A program made the position numbers and the translations under genes. Positions 46,526 through 56,143 of a stretch of DNA of 64,000 bases are shown one piece after another; the stretch's first letter is position 1, and each line of letters begins with the position of its first letter. The stretch is from Planctomycetota bacterium (lineage in GTDB: Bacteria > Planctomycetota > Phycisphaerae > Sedimentisphaerales > Anaerobacaceae): NCBI GenBank assembly GCA_014384025.1, contig JACNGQ010000170.1:1-64000 (forward strand), written 5' to 3'. A model generated the notes under the pieces. The model saw only the letters and a program-made list of their open reading frames with translations. It did not search any database and was not told the DNA's origin.

Positions 46526-47686
46526 TTATTTATCTGCACTCTCAGAGTCAGTTAACAAAGCATCATCGAGTAAATAAAGAAACATCTCTGCTGCATGCCA
46601 TGAATGGGGAGCGCAGATTTTTCGGTCATTGTATTCTTTGGAAACAAGTTTCATGCCATCATAGTTCGCCTGGCTGGCGTGAGCTTCCCACGTTAGCGGA
46701 TACTGCTCCTCAAGGGACATAGGTGGTGGCCAACTATGAAAATGTGCCTCGGCCCAGCCAAGATATGGATAATTGGCAACGTCTTTTTTTGAGAAAGCCC
46801 GCCCATCCACGTGTTCCTTCTTGAAATCCATCCAGAACAGCACCGAGTATGAATCGAATACCTCCGGAATTTCATAAGGGTCTTCCAGTCCCAGCGCTCG
46901 AAGGCCGAACTTCAGCCATTTTGTCTGGTAAACCGGATGTTTGGAAAAATCAGTCGACCCGTCAATATGCTTGCCTTTCTGGAACTCCGGAATCGTATCA
47001 AGCACCTTCTCGACCAATGGGTGTGAGGAGTCGGTCACAAGAGAAATCAGGTAGAGTACCTGCCCCAGATTGTCGGGCTCCCTGTTGCCTGCATTGTTAC
47101 GGTCAAAAGGTTCCTCCAGTTTGAGAATCCAGGGCCTGATAAGATGAATGTTGTCGGTCTTTTGCAAACACATTGCCACCATAGCCGCATCTCGATACCA
47201 CGGCTTAGAGTAAACCAGAAAGTTGGGAACTGGTTTGGTATCGACTATACTAATAAGAATCTCATGCAGCAGAAGGCGCAGAATCTTTGCCTGCGGATGG
47301 CCTTCGAATTTTGGTAAGTTGATATTTCCTTCGGTTAAAGAAAACCGTTTTGCCCCCTCCTGAATCCGGACGGCGATTTGGTCCTCTGTTATGATAATCT
47401 CTTTGCCGTCTGAGGTATTTAATTTCACTGTATATTCACCGGGAAGTATTGTCTCCTTGATCACCTCCCATTGACGGACAGCGTCACCTGTAAGCGCATT
47501 AAAAAGTGTCCCGTCACGGTAGAGGAATTTATCACGATTGCCCATCCCAAACAGGAAAAAATTAACTTTGGGCAGTTGCATAACCTTTTGGGCTTCAGTA
47601 ACTTGACTTCGAGCCTCGCAGTTTGTCATCCCGCTAATCAACAGAATACTCAACAACAATCCGATAACGCTTTTAATATCTTTCAT
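46526..47686 (-). CDS. Exported hypothetical protein, possibly alpha/alpha-barrel glycosidase-like
   Basis: Signal peptide; VYSKPWYRDAAMVAMCLQKTDNIHLIRPWI resembles six-hairpin enzymes; weak. Confidence 0.45.
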   Translation of the reverse strand: MKDIKSVIGLLLSILLISGMTNCEARSQVTEAQKVMQLPKVNFFLFGMGNRDKFLYRDGTLFNALTGDAVRQWEVIKETILPGEYTVKLNTSDGKEIIITEDQIAVRIQEGAKRFSLTEGNINLPKFEGHPQAKILRLLLHEILISIVDTKPVPNFLVYSKPWYRDAAMVAMCLQKTDNIHLIRPWILKLEEPFDRNNAGNREPDNLGQVLYLISLVTDSSHPLVEKVLDTIPEFQKGKHIDGSTDFSKHPVYQTKWLKFGLRALGLEDPYEIPEVFDSYSVLFWMDFKKEHVDGRAFSKKDVANYPYLGWAEAHFHSWPPPMSLEEQYPLTWEAHASQANYDGMKLVSKEYNDRKICAPHSWHAAEMFLYLLDDALLTDSESADK

Positions 47687-47919
47687 GGGAAAAACCTTCA
47701 GATCCATTCACTCGATATTCTCATATGATCCGCTCCTGCCTTTTGCAAAAAAGCCTAATCAGCGGGGATATTCTGTAAGCTTCATGTTACCAGAATCCAC
47801 CTGCCTGTTCCAGTCCCTTTTGCCAATCCTGAATTTCACACTGCCGAGGGCGAAAAAAGTTATTAGTATAGTTTCAAAGACCCATTTGCTAAAAAAACGG
47901 CAAAATGGCAATCACCCGG

Positions 47920-47947
47920 TTGATTTACTGTCAAGTTATGCTATACT
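47920..47947 (+). promoter_or_regulatory. Candidate sigma-70 promoter for the PDH genes
   Basis: TTGATT-N16-TATACT. Confidence 0.5.
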
Positions 47948-48025
47948 ATCGAGTTTCCAATATTTTTGGCAGGTTAAATTCGGCGTTTTTACCATGTAAA
48001 AGAAGATTTTGAGGAGATTTGCAGT

Positions 48026-50266
48026 ATGGATTTTCGCATTGAGGATACACGAAAAAATCCGAAACCAAAGGTCAACGACCTTATCACAGACGGAATTATC
48101 AGTCTTGAGAATGCAACCGACTGGCTCAGGACCATTTATGAGATTCGCTTTTTCGAAGAGAAGGTTTTTGATCTCTTGGGCCAGAATATCATCAAAGGCG
48201 CCTCGCACCTTTACGCCGGCGAGGAGGCCGTCGCCGTAGGTGCAACCGCTGCCATCGAGCGCGGGGATGTAATCGGCTCAACACACCGTGGTCACGGCCA
48301 CTGCGGTGCAATCGGCAACAAATATGCCGATAGCGAGGAAGATCGTCAGACCCACTGGAACCGGATGATGGCCGAATTAATGGGCAAAGAAACCGGATAC
48401 TGCAAAGGCAGAGGCGGCTCGATGCACATTGCAGATGTCGATAAATGCAACAACCTCGGTTCGACCGGCATCGTTGGCGGCAACCAGGCCCCGGCCGTAG
48501 GTGCCGCTATGGCGGAAAAGTACAAAAAGACCGGCAAAGTCGTGCTGTCGTTCTTCGGAGACGGCTCAACCAACACCGGTAGTTTTCACGAGGCAATGAA
48601 TATGGCCTCAACGCTGGCAGTACCGCTCGTGGCAATAATTGAAAACAACCTTTACGGAATGAGCGTACCATTCTCAGGCAGTGAAATCGACGGCGCCACT
48701 AAGGCCAGCAATATCGAAGACATTGCTCAAAGGGCCGCTGCTTATGATGTCCCCGCCATGATTGTGGATGGCCAGGATGCGCTTGCCGTCTTTCTCGCTG
48801 TCCGAAAGGCAGTGGAAATAGCAAGAAAAGATAACCAGATGACAATTATCGAGGCAAAGACTTATCGCTGGTACGGACACAGCCGAAGCGACCCGCGTGC
48901 ATATCGAACCAAAGCCGAAGAAAAAGCCTGGCACGAGCGTGACCCTATTACTGTTCTAAGAGATAAACTGCTCACTGAGAAACTATGCACTCAAGAGCAG
49001 TTGGACCAGATAAAGGATACGGCCTTTGCCACTATCGAAACAGCAACAAAGTTCGGAATAGACAGCCCCTGGCCCGACACTGCGGACCTTACAAAAGATG
49101 TATATGTCGATGAAACTTACCCCGCTGATCTTATCGAAGCCGACAAGGCACTCGCTAAAAAGGTCGCTGAAGCAACCACCGCCTTCCAGACCGCCCTTGC
49201 CTCGTCCACAGCGAAAACAAAAAAGGAAGCTACCGAGCAGGCGAAAGGACAGATTAACACTCAGTTCGGTATGGATGTTATGACAATTGGCCAGGCTGTT
49301 GTCGCCGCCCAGGCCGAAGAGCTCAAACGCGACCAAAATGTTTTCATAATGGGTGAAGACGTCGGCCTTTACGGCGGCGCGTATCAGGCGACACGGGGAC
49401 TCTCAGCCGAATTCGGAACCGAAAGAATTATCGATACCGCAATATCGGAAGCCGCCATCGCCGGTGCCGCCGTCGGTGCGGCACTTCGTGGAATGAGACC
49501 TGTGGCTGAGATTATGTATGTAGATTTTGTTACCATTGCGATGGATCAGCTCGTCCACGTTGGCGCCTATAACCGCTATATGTTCGGCGGCAAGGCCAAA
49601 GTCCCGATGGTTCTGCGAACTGAAGGCGGTGTCGGTAGATGTATCGCCGCCCACCATTCGGAATCGCTCGAAGCATGGCTCATGCATACACCTGGGCTTT
49701 ATGTCGTAATGCCATCGACTCCTTACGATGCAAAGGGTCTGCTCAAGGCCGCCATTCAAAGCGATAATCCCGTTGTCTTTATCGAGCATAAAGCAACTTA
49801 TGGCCAGCTCGGCGCCGTTCCTAATGAAGATTACATAATCCCGCTCGGCGTCGCGGATATCAAAAAGCCCGGCACCGATGCAACCATAGTCAGCTACAGC
49901 AGAATGGCGATGTGGTCTTTGGAAGCAGCTAAAGTCCTGGCCGCCGAACATGGAATCGACGCCGAAGTAATAGATGTACGAACACTAAAGCCGCTGGATA
50001 TTGATACTATAGCCGAATCGGTTCGCAAAACAGGACGGCTCATCACCGTTAGCGAGGGTTTCTGTACATGCGGCGCAGGCAGAGAAATAGCCGGCCGGTT
50101 TATGGAATACGAGTTCAGCGATGGCTCGCACGGGTTTGATTATCTTGATGCGGCGCCAGTTAATCTGGCGGCTGCAGATGTGCCCCCGCCGATGAGCGAG
50201 CCGCTTGAGTTGGCAAGCATTCCCAGTGTTGATAGAATCGTCGAAGCCGTAAAGGCGATGGTATAA
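48026..50266 (+). CDS. Fused alpha-beta E1 component of a pyruvate/acetoin dehydrogenase complex
   Basis: E1 alpha: MYEIRFFEEKVFDLLGQ...GSTHRGHGH...FFGDGSTNTGSFHEAMNMA; E1 beta: VFIMGEDVGLYGGAYQATRGL...DTAISEAAIAGAAVGAALRGMRPVAEIMYVDF. Confidence 0.93.
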   Translation: MDFRIEDTRKNPKPKVNDLITDGIISLENATDWLRTIYEIRFFEEKVFDLLGQNIIKGASHLYAGEEAVAVGATAAIERGDVIGSTHRGHGHCGAIGNKYADSEEDRQTHWNRMMAELMGKETGYCKGRGGSMHIADVDKCNNLGSTGIVGGNQAPAVGAAMAEKYKKTGKVVLSFFGDGSTNTGSFHEAMNMASTLAVPLVAIIENNLYGMSVPFSGSEIDGATKASNIEDIAQRAAAYDVPAMIVDGQDALAVFLAVRKAVEIARKDNQMTIIEAKTYRWYGHSRSDPRAYRTKAEEKAWHERDPITVLRDKLLTEKLCTQEQLDQIKDTAFATIETATKFGIDSPWPDTADLTKDVYVDETYPADLIEADKALAKKVAEATTAFQTALASSTAKTKKEATEQAKGQINTQFGMDVMTIGQAVVAAQAEELKRDQNVFIMGEDVGLYGGAYQATRGLSAEFGTERIIDTAISEAAIAGAAVGAALRGMRPVAEIMYVDFVTIAMDQLVHVGAYNRYMFGGKAKVPMVLRTEGGVGRCIAAHHSESLEAWLMHTPGLYVVMPSTPYDAKGLLKAAIQSDNPVVFIEHKATYGQLGAVPNEDYIIPLGVADIKKPGTDATIVSYSRMAMWSLEAAKVLAAEHGIDAEVIDVRTLKPLDIDTIAESVRKTGRLITVSEGFCTCGAGREIAGRFMEYEFSDGSHGFDYLDAAPVNLAAADVPPPMSEPLELASIPSVDRIVEAVKAMV

Positions 50267-50293
50267 CAAATACTAACGGAAGGATTATAAATA

Positions 50294-51520
50294 ATGGCAA
50301 AAGAAGTAAGATTACCTCAGCTTGGCCAGACAATGGAAGAAGGAACCATTGTTAATTGTTTGATTAAGGCCGGTGACGAGGTAAAAAAAGGTGATGTGAT
50401 TTTTGAGATTGAAACCGACAAGGCGACCCTCGAGATGGAATCGCCCGCCGATGGTTTTGTAAAGAACATTCTCGTTGAGGTTGACCAGACACTTGCCGTC
50501 GGTGAGCCGCTCCTGGTCCTTGGTGACAAGGATGAAGAGGTGCCGCAGAGTTTTATTGATTCGCTAAAGGATGGCGCACCCGCCGCCCCGTCGGAACCTG
50601 CACCTGTTGAGCAGGCTGCTCCGGCCGCACCGCAGCCTGCCGCGCCTGCAGGCAGAGTAATAGCTTCACCACGGGCAAAAAAACTCGCCGGCGAGCTTGG
50701 CGTGGATCTGGCGGCAGTTGCCGGAACAGGCCCTGCCGGAAAAATTACAGAACAGGATGTACAACAAGCCGCAGCCTCGAAATCAGCTAAACCAGCAGAC
50801 CCTGCCCCTGTAGCTCAGGCTCAGGCGGATGTAAAACTCGGCGCGACGGTTCCCCTTAATAGATTGCAGAAAATAACCGCAGAGAGAATGCTCAAATCAA
50901 AACGTGAAATACCCTGCTTCTATCTGACTGTCAGGGCCGATGTCACCTGCCTGGTTGACTTGCGGACAGAACTGAACCAGACCTCAGATGTAAAAGTTTC
51001 CTACAATGATTTTATTATCAAGGCGGTTGCGACCGGCCTGGAAAAATATCCGATTATGACAGGCCAGTTGGCCGGCGAGTCTATCAAGCTGGCAGAAGCT
51101 ATAAACATTGGCCTGGCGATTTCTGTTCCGGACGGCCTTGTTGCGCCGATTCTAAAGGACGTAAACAAAAAGGACGTAAAACAAATCGCACGTGACACTA
51201 AGGCCATTGTTGAAAGAGCGCGCAGCAATAAATTGGCCCCAACCGATGTCGAAGGCGGCTGTATCACAGTTAGCAACCTCGGTGCATTCGGAATAGACAA
51301 TTTCATCCCGATTGTAGTCCCGGGCCAGTGCAGCATCCTTGGCGTCGGACAGATTACCGACACCTGTGTACCGGACAATGGCAACATCATGGTGCGAAAG
51401 CTGATGAATATGACTCTCTCGGTTGACCACAAAGTTGCCAACGGCGCAGTAGCCGCCCAGTTCCTCGACTTTGTGAGAAAACTGCTGGAAGATACTTCCA
51501 CGTTCGATGTGGGAAATTGA
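50294..51520 (+). CDS. Dihydrolipoamide acyltransferase (E2)
   Basis: Lipoyl site FEIETDKATLEMESPADG; E3-binding ASPRAKKLAGELGVDLAAVAGTGPAGKITEQDV; catalytic LSVDHKVANGA (HxxxxG: HKVANG). Confidence 0.93.
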   Translation: MAKEVRLPQLGQTMEEGTIVNCLIKAGDEVKKGDVIFEIETDKATLEMESPADGFVKNILVEVDQTLAVGEPLLVLGDKDEEVPQSFIDSLKDGAPAAPSEPAPVEQAAPAAPQPAAPAGRVIASPRAKKLAGELGVDLAAVAGTGPAGKITEQDVQQAAASKSAKPADPAPVAQAQADVKLGATVPLNRLQKITAERMLKSKREIPCFYLTVRADVTCLVDLRTELNQTSDVKVSYNDFIIKAVATGLEKYPIMTGQLAGESIKLAEAINIGLAISVPDGLVAPILKDVNKKDVKQIARDTKAIVERARSNKLAPTDVEGGCITVSNLGAFGIDNFIPIVVPGQCSILGVGQITDTCVPDNGNIMVRKLMNMTLSVDHKVANGAVAAQFLDFVRKLLEDTSTFDVGN

Positions 51521-51579
51521 TACATCTTTCTTTGTATAACAAAAAACAAAACTTGTCATTCTGAAAGGAGCGTTTAGAA

Positions 51580-53307
51580 ATGGCAAAGAAAGTCCGGGCT
51601 CAGCACTTGCCGAATATAAGCAAAGCCACCCCCAAGGTTCCTGTGATTGGCGTTTTTGCCTCGTCAGACCCGCGTATTGACAAGACCAGCCGCACTCGCT
51701 GTCAGAACATTGCGAAGATGGCCGCCGATTGTATAAGCGGCTCTGTCGTTATGCCGGATAAAACTCCGGTGCCTGTTGTCTATTCCACAGTTTTGATAGA
51801 TGGCGAAGCACAGGCCGACATCGTGGCCCAGCAGTTCCGCAAGGCCGGCGTGGACATCCTTGTATGCGTGCCGGATACCTGGGCCTTCCCTCAGCTTACC
51901 GCTATTTCGCTCCTGCAGCAGTTCCCGTCGAATACACCGATAAACATTACCTGCGGCAACTCCGGCCCCAGGCCCGGCGTTGTTTATGCCCACGCGCTAA
52001 ACGGCGCATTAAGCCAGTACGGACGAATGGCCACCTTAAATGTCGGCACCTGGCCCGATACCGGCATGGACCCGAAGATGACCGAACAGACGGCCAACAA
52101 TCTTATCGACTGGTGCTATGCTGCCGTTACTACTGTTGCCCTGCGCGGGCGAAGAGTTGTAATCCTTGGACACGACTCCATGGGAATGGAAACCGCTCTT
52201 GCACACATCATCCCGACCCGGAACACATTCGGCCTGGAAATAACGCGCCTCGATATGAAGCTTCTTGCTGATATGCTCAACAAAAAAGCCTATAGCGAAA
52301 AAGAGCTTAAAGCCGTTCGCGCCTGGATTAACAGAAACGTCGGTAAACGTCTGGAATTGCGCGACGAAGCCGACAGCGAACGGTTTAATATGTCACTTGC
52401 AATGTACCTTATCGTTCGTGACCTGATGAAGGATTTAAACGCCATCGGCGGCGGTTTTATGAGCCAGTTGGAATGGGGCAGCGACCTTAGAGGCATTCCT
52501 CTTCCCGTAGCCGACGTAATGGAAAGTTTCTTCAATTCCACTTTCGACCATACCGGCCGAAAGGCCCCGCTCCCTTACGCTACCGAAGCCGATGCTCAGG
52601 GTCTTCTGACAATGCTCTTTATGACCTATCTAAGCGGTGGAAATCCGCCTTTGTTTATGGACTTTAGAAAAGTCTGGGAAGCCTGGGAAATAAAAGAGCT
52701 GGCCCAAAAAATCGGCGTTAAATCACTGGACACAAAAACCGACTGGTTCACAAAAGGTCTCGTTGACGGTGACAATTCCGGCAGCGCATCTTTCGATTGG
52801 GCCGCAGCCCCCGGAACATCGATAAAGAAGATTATGTCTGGTATCTCAATGCCTTTGGCCGACGGACATTATTTCCCTGGCGGCGGAAACTCCGTTACCT
52901 TTATGACCCCCGCCGGAATCGAAGGTATCGCCGCTCGATGTGCATATAGCAGCCCCACGGGGCTATTCAGTATGATTTGGGACCAGGCCTATACCACCGA
53001 AGTGCCAGTCGAACTTGCAAAGGTAATGTGCGATCTAACTACTCCTATCTGGCCCCACACATTTGTCGTACCGAAATATGCAAGTATGGTCGAGTATAAA
53101 CAATATCCGCCAGCCAACCACTTCCACATGACCTGGGATTTGCCCGTCGCGAGGCTGCAGCACTGGATGGATTTAACCGGGGTATTGAGCGTAACCCCCT
53201 GGGCCGCCAGGCCTAAGTTCATCGAAGGCGTTGACAGACCAGAGCCCTTAATCCATTTAATTAACGCCGGCCAGGACGCATTCAAAATAATGAACCATCG
53301 AGGATAG
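51580..53307 (+). CDS. L-fucose isomerase-like protein
   Basis: Length and fold pattern of fucose/arabinose isomerases: LRGRRVVILGHDSMGMETAL, FMTPAGIEGIAARCAYSSPTGLFSMIWDQAYTTEVP. Confidence 0.7.
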   Translation: MAKKVRAQHLPNISKATPKVPVIGVFASSDPRIDKTSRTRCQNIAKMAADCISGSVVMPDKTPVPVVYSTVLIDGEAQADIVAQQFRKAGVDILVCVPDTWAFPQLTAISLLQQFPSNTPINITCGNSGPRPGVVYAHALNGALSQYGRMATLNVGTWPDTGMDPKMTEQTANNLIDWCYAAVTTVALRGRRVVILGHDSMGMETALAHIIPTRNTFGLEITRLDMKLLADMLNKKAYSEKELKAVRAWINRNVGKRLELRDEADSERFNMSLAMYLIVRDLMKDLNAIGGGFMSQLEWGSDLRGIPLPVADVMESFFNSTFDHTGRKAPLPYATEADAQGLLTMLFMTYLSGGNPPLFMDFRKVWEAWEIKELAQKIGVKSLDTKTDWFTKGLVDGDNSGSASFDWAAAPGTSIKKIMSGISMPLADGHYFPGGGNSVTFMTPAGIEGIAARCAYSSPTGLFSMIWDQAYTTEVPVELAKVMCDLTTPIWPHTFVVPKYASMVEYKQYPPANHFHMTWDLPVARLQHWMDLTGVLSVTPWAARPKFIEGVDRPEPLIHLINAGQDAFKIMNHRG

Positions 53308-53344
53308 AAACTCCAATATGTAGCACCTTTTTGTCCTACGGACG

Positions 53345-53902
53345 TCAATTCGACCCAATGGCCGCTTCCTTAAGCCAGTTATAGACCTTGATAGTAATTG
53401 CGTGCTTGCCAGGCGCATCTTCATCAGTGGGCTCTATCGAAATCTGCGTATCCTTATGTCTCTCTCGCAAAATACTCAACTCGAACTCTTTGCCGTCGCT
53501 GTCCTTACATCGCCATTTCTCCGAAAGCAGTATGCGCTCTGTGTGTCTTTTCTTTTGAACCATAGTGTAGGACCAGCCGTTCTGCTCGAATTTCTTCTCG
53601 AGTTTGCGCATCAGCTTTTCCATTTTTTCCGCAGAAAAGTCGGACTTGGCGAGCTCTATTTTGCCATCTTCGGTGTCAAGCGTAACTTTCTGCTCATATC
53701 GCACCTCTTTATCCGTTAGGAGCTGTCCGACTCCGTTTACGATATCGCCTCCGAAATCCAGAGCCGCCCCAATAGCTAAACCTGCTGCCAACTCACCGGA
53801 TTGATATCCGATGATACCGCCGAGAATCGTTGCACAACCGCTGCAACACAAATACCCCAATAACATCACGCACAACGCACAAGTTTTTATGAATCTACTC
53901 AT
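53345..53902 (-). CDS. Lipoprotein of unknown function with glycine-zipper-like segment
   Basis: LLGYLCCSGCATILGGIIGYQSGELAAGLAIGAALDFGGDIV. Confidence 0.6.
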   Translation of the reverse strand: MSRFIKTCALCVMLLGYLCCSGCATILGGIIGYQSGELAAGLAIGAALDFGGDIVNGVGQLLTDKEVRYEQKVTLDTEDGKIELAKSDFSAEKMEKLMRKLEKKFEQNGWSYTMVQKKRHTERILLSEKWRCKDSDGKEFELSILRERHKDTQISIEPTDEDAPGKHAITIKVYNWLKEAAIGSN

Positions 53903-53947
53903 AATAATCTCTTTTCCCGGCTAATGCCGCCGGACCGCCGAATTTAC

Positions 53948-55711
53948 TTATCTTTTCTTATCAATATAAATAGTATTTCCTTTAATCCTGTACTCAAGAG
54001 AGCTGCGGTTACAGGCAATCCAAAGAATCTCTACTACAGTCAATTCCGTGGCGGAAAACTTTATATTGGGGCTCCGTACCAATTCCCCGGGCTTGACCAG
54101 AAGAACGAATTCTATTTTTTTAATCTCATCCGGTAGCTCAAACTGACTCATCATAGATTCAAGCAGACCGATTACAGACCTGATATTGCCGTTAAGGCAT
54201 ATTGTGTGCGGTAATATAGTTTTATTGAGTAAATCGTACGTAGCGCCCTGGCCTGCTCTTGTCAGTGTAACGCCATCGTTTACTGTCCAATAGTATTCAT
54301 TGCTTTCGTTCACCGGTTCCAAGCCGTAGGATACACCGGGAACTATCTGCCCAATCTGTGTGTCTTTCATATTGACATAAAATGCCTGAAAATCACCATC
54401 TCCCGAACTGCAGGTTCCGCTAAAGTTCTTTTCGTTTATCTCAATATCTTTGTGACCTTCTGCTTTGAGGACAAATTTGAAACCTGCGTTTGCCCTTAAT
54501 TCGTTTAATTGTCGATGACTCTGTCCTTTGTTCCACTCCTCAATACCTATTAAGAACGCCCATTTATGGTCACCCTTCTGCATCCATTCCGGAAGCCTTT
54601 CGTCGTCAGGCCAGTATAAACCGTTCACATGCGCCTGATGAATTTCTTTGTATTCTACAAACGGATATTCATAAGGTTCTATCCGGACAAATTCCTCCCC
54701 GGCGTTTGCCTTAAAGAAATCCGTGACATCATCCTGCATCTCATCTGTAATCGCATGGGCAATTCCATTATAGGTAACCAACTGAGCCGCAAGTTTCTGT
54801 TGGCGGTAAATCTTCCGGCTTAATTCCCAGCGGTCCGGCATCATCTTTTCGGCTAAGGCCTTTTTAATTATATCAGCTTCTTCTTCCCTCCAGGCATCAC
54901 GCGATGGCAGAGTATCATTTCTGTCAAAGGACCCCATATAGATATAATGAGCAACCTGCCTGAAAGCTTTTTCGTTAAACGGCTTATCAATAAATCTTTC
55001 AATACCGGTTGTCCCAATTGGAAATGGAAGCTCGCATTCGTTCCATTCTTTCACAGGCAGGGTTGGCAGTCCATTCACTCCACCGGCGGCAACAGCTTTA
55101 ACCATTTCAGGATGCAGAAATGAATATCGATTACAGAATTTAGCCGAGGCGGAAAACCCATGCATGAAAACTCTCTCGTTGACCTTAAATCCGTTTATAC
55201 GTAACAGCTCCTGAGTATATTTGATCATTGCCGTCAGTTGCAGATCGACACGCTTGAGTTTTCCTTCTTCTATTTCAAGAGTATCTATATCCAGAGCATG
55301 GGTGTAAGCCTGCCAGTTAGTCCTGGGCCGGGGAAAAACCGGAACCAACAACGGAACACCAAGCCGCCTCGCCATCCGGGTGGCGTGAGAGCTTTCCGCT
55401 AATCTGAGCGCCTTTGCCCGATGAACTTCTAACTCGTCTGAAGTTGTACCGGTATTGTTTGTTTCAACTAACATATAAACCTGCCTGTCTTTTTCAATCC
55501 CGCTGGGGATAAACAGGTAATATGGAAAGTTGAAGCCCTTTGCAGTCTGGGCTTCGACCTGCAAAATATCATCACCGGCCAGATCCACATTTTGTATCGC
55601 CGAGACCGTTAACTCCTTACTCGCAATCACAGACACAGACATAACCAGCACGAAAAATAAGGAAAGCAGCAAACGTTTTCTTAGGCTTGTTATTTGTTTG
55701 TTCATATGCAA
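53948..55711 (-). CDS. Exported alpha/beta-hydrolase-like protein with C-terminal STN-like segment
   Basis: Signal peptide; VNERVFMHGFSASAKFCNRYSFLHPEMVKAVAAGG nucleophile-elbow-like; C-terminal VVEILWIACNRSSLEYRIKGNTIYIDKK. Confidence 0.6.
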   Translation of the reverse strand: MHMNKQITSLRKRLLLSLFFVLVMSVSVIASKELTVSAIQNVDLAGDDILQVEAQTAKGFNFPYYLFIPSGIEKDRQVYMLVETNNTGTTSDELEVHRAKALRLAESSHATRMARRLGVPLLVPVFPRPRTNWQAYTHALDIDTLEIEEGKLKRVDLQLTAMIKYTQELLRINGFKVNERVFMHGFSASAKFCNRYSFLHPEMVKAVAAGGVNGLPTLPVKEWNECELPFPIGTTGIERFIDKPFNEKAFRQVAHYIYMGSFDRNDTLPSRDAWREEEADIIKKALAEKMMPDRWELSRKIYRQQKLAAQLVTYNGIAHAITDEMQDDVTDFFKANAGEEFVRIEPYEYPFVEYKEIHQAHVNGLYWPDDERLPEWMQKGDHKWAFLIGIEEWNKGQSHRQLNELRANAGFKFVLKAEGHKDIEINEKNFSGTCSSGDGDFQAFYVNMKDTQIGQIVPGVSYGLEPVNESNEYYWTVNDGVTLTRAGQGATYDLLNKTILPHTICLNGNIRSVIGLLESMMSQFELPDEIKKIEFVLLVKPGELVRSPNIKFSATELTVVEILWIACNRSSLEYRIKGNTIYIDKKR

Positions 55712-56029
55712 TTTCTCCTTTTCACGCCTTAAACATTGCTTGAAACAGCTTCTAATCCTCCGATTATCATATTAATTACTATGCACAAATACTTCCTCAT
55801 CCGTATAGACTCACAAATCCCGGGAATGTTGCAAAAATTCCATAAATATTTTTTACAAAATTTGCTTCCGCTGACTCGAATACCTCATACGGCAACGCAA
55901 TATTATACATATTAATGTTGTCTATTGACCAACACTCTGAGCCGGTCGAGCATAAAACAGCGTTGGGATTGTAGATTCCGCATCAAAGTCAGGGTACCCG
56001 GCTTTTCTTCCGCCGAAAAAGTAAATTTA

Positions 56030-56058
56030 TTGACAGTTGAAAAGCTCTCTGATAAAAT
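56030..56058 (+). promoter_or_regulatory. Candidate sigma-70 promoter for carB
   Basis: TTGACA-N17-TAAAAT. Confidence 0.6.
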
Positions 56059-56143
56059 CCTTCAGCCTCGGGGTAAGGGGGCGAAAATTCCGTCTGTTTT
56101 TAGATTCTGAGTTCATAAATAACAATTTTTAGGTGGACAAAAA

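Noticed and set aside
49200-49270. E1 alpha/beta fusion as a sequencing artefact
   Set aside because: The linker reads through in frame with coherent codon usage, so no sequence-level reason to split it; kept as a fusion with an assembly caveat.
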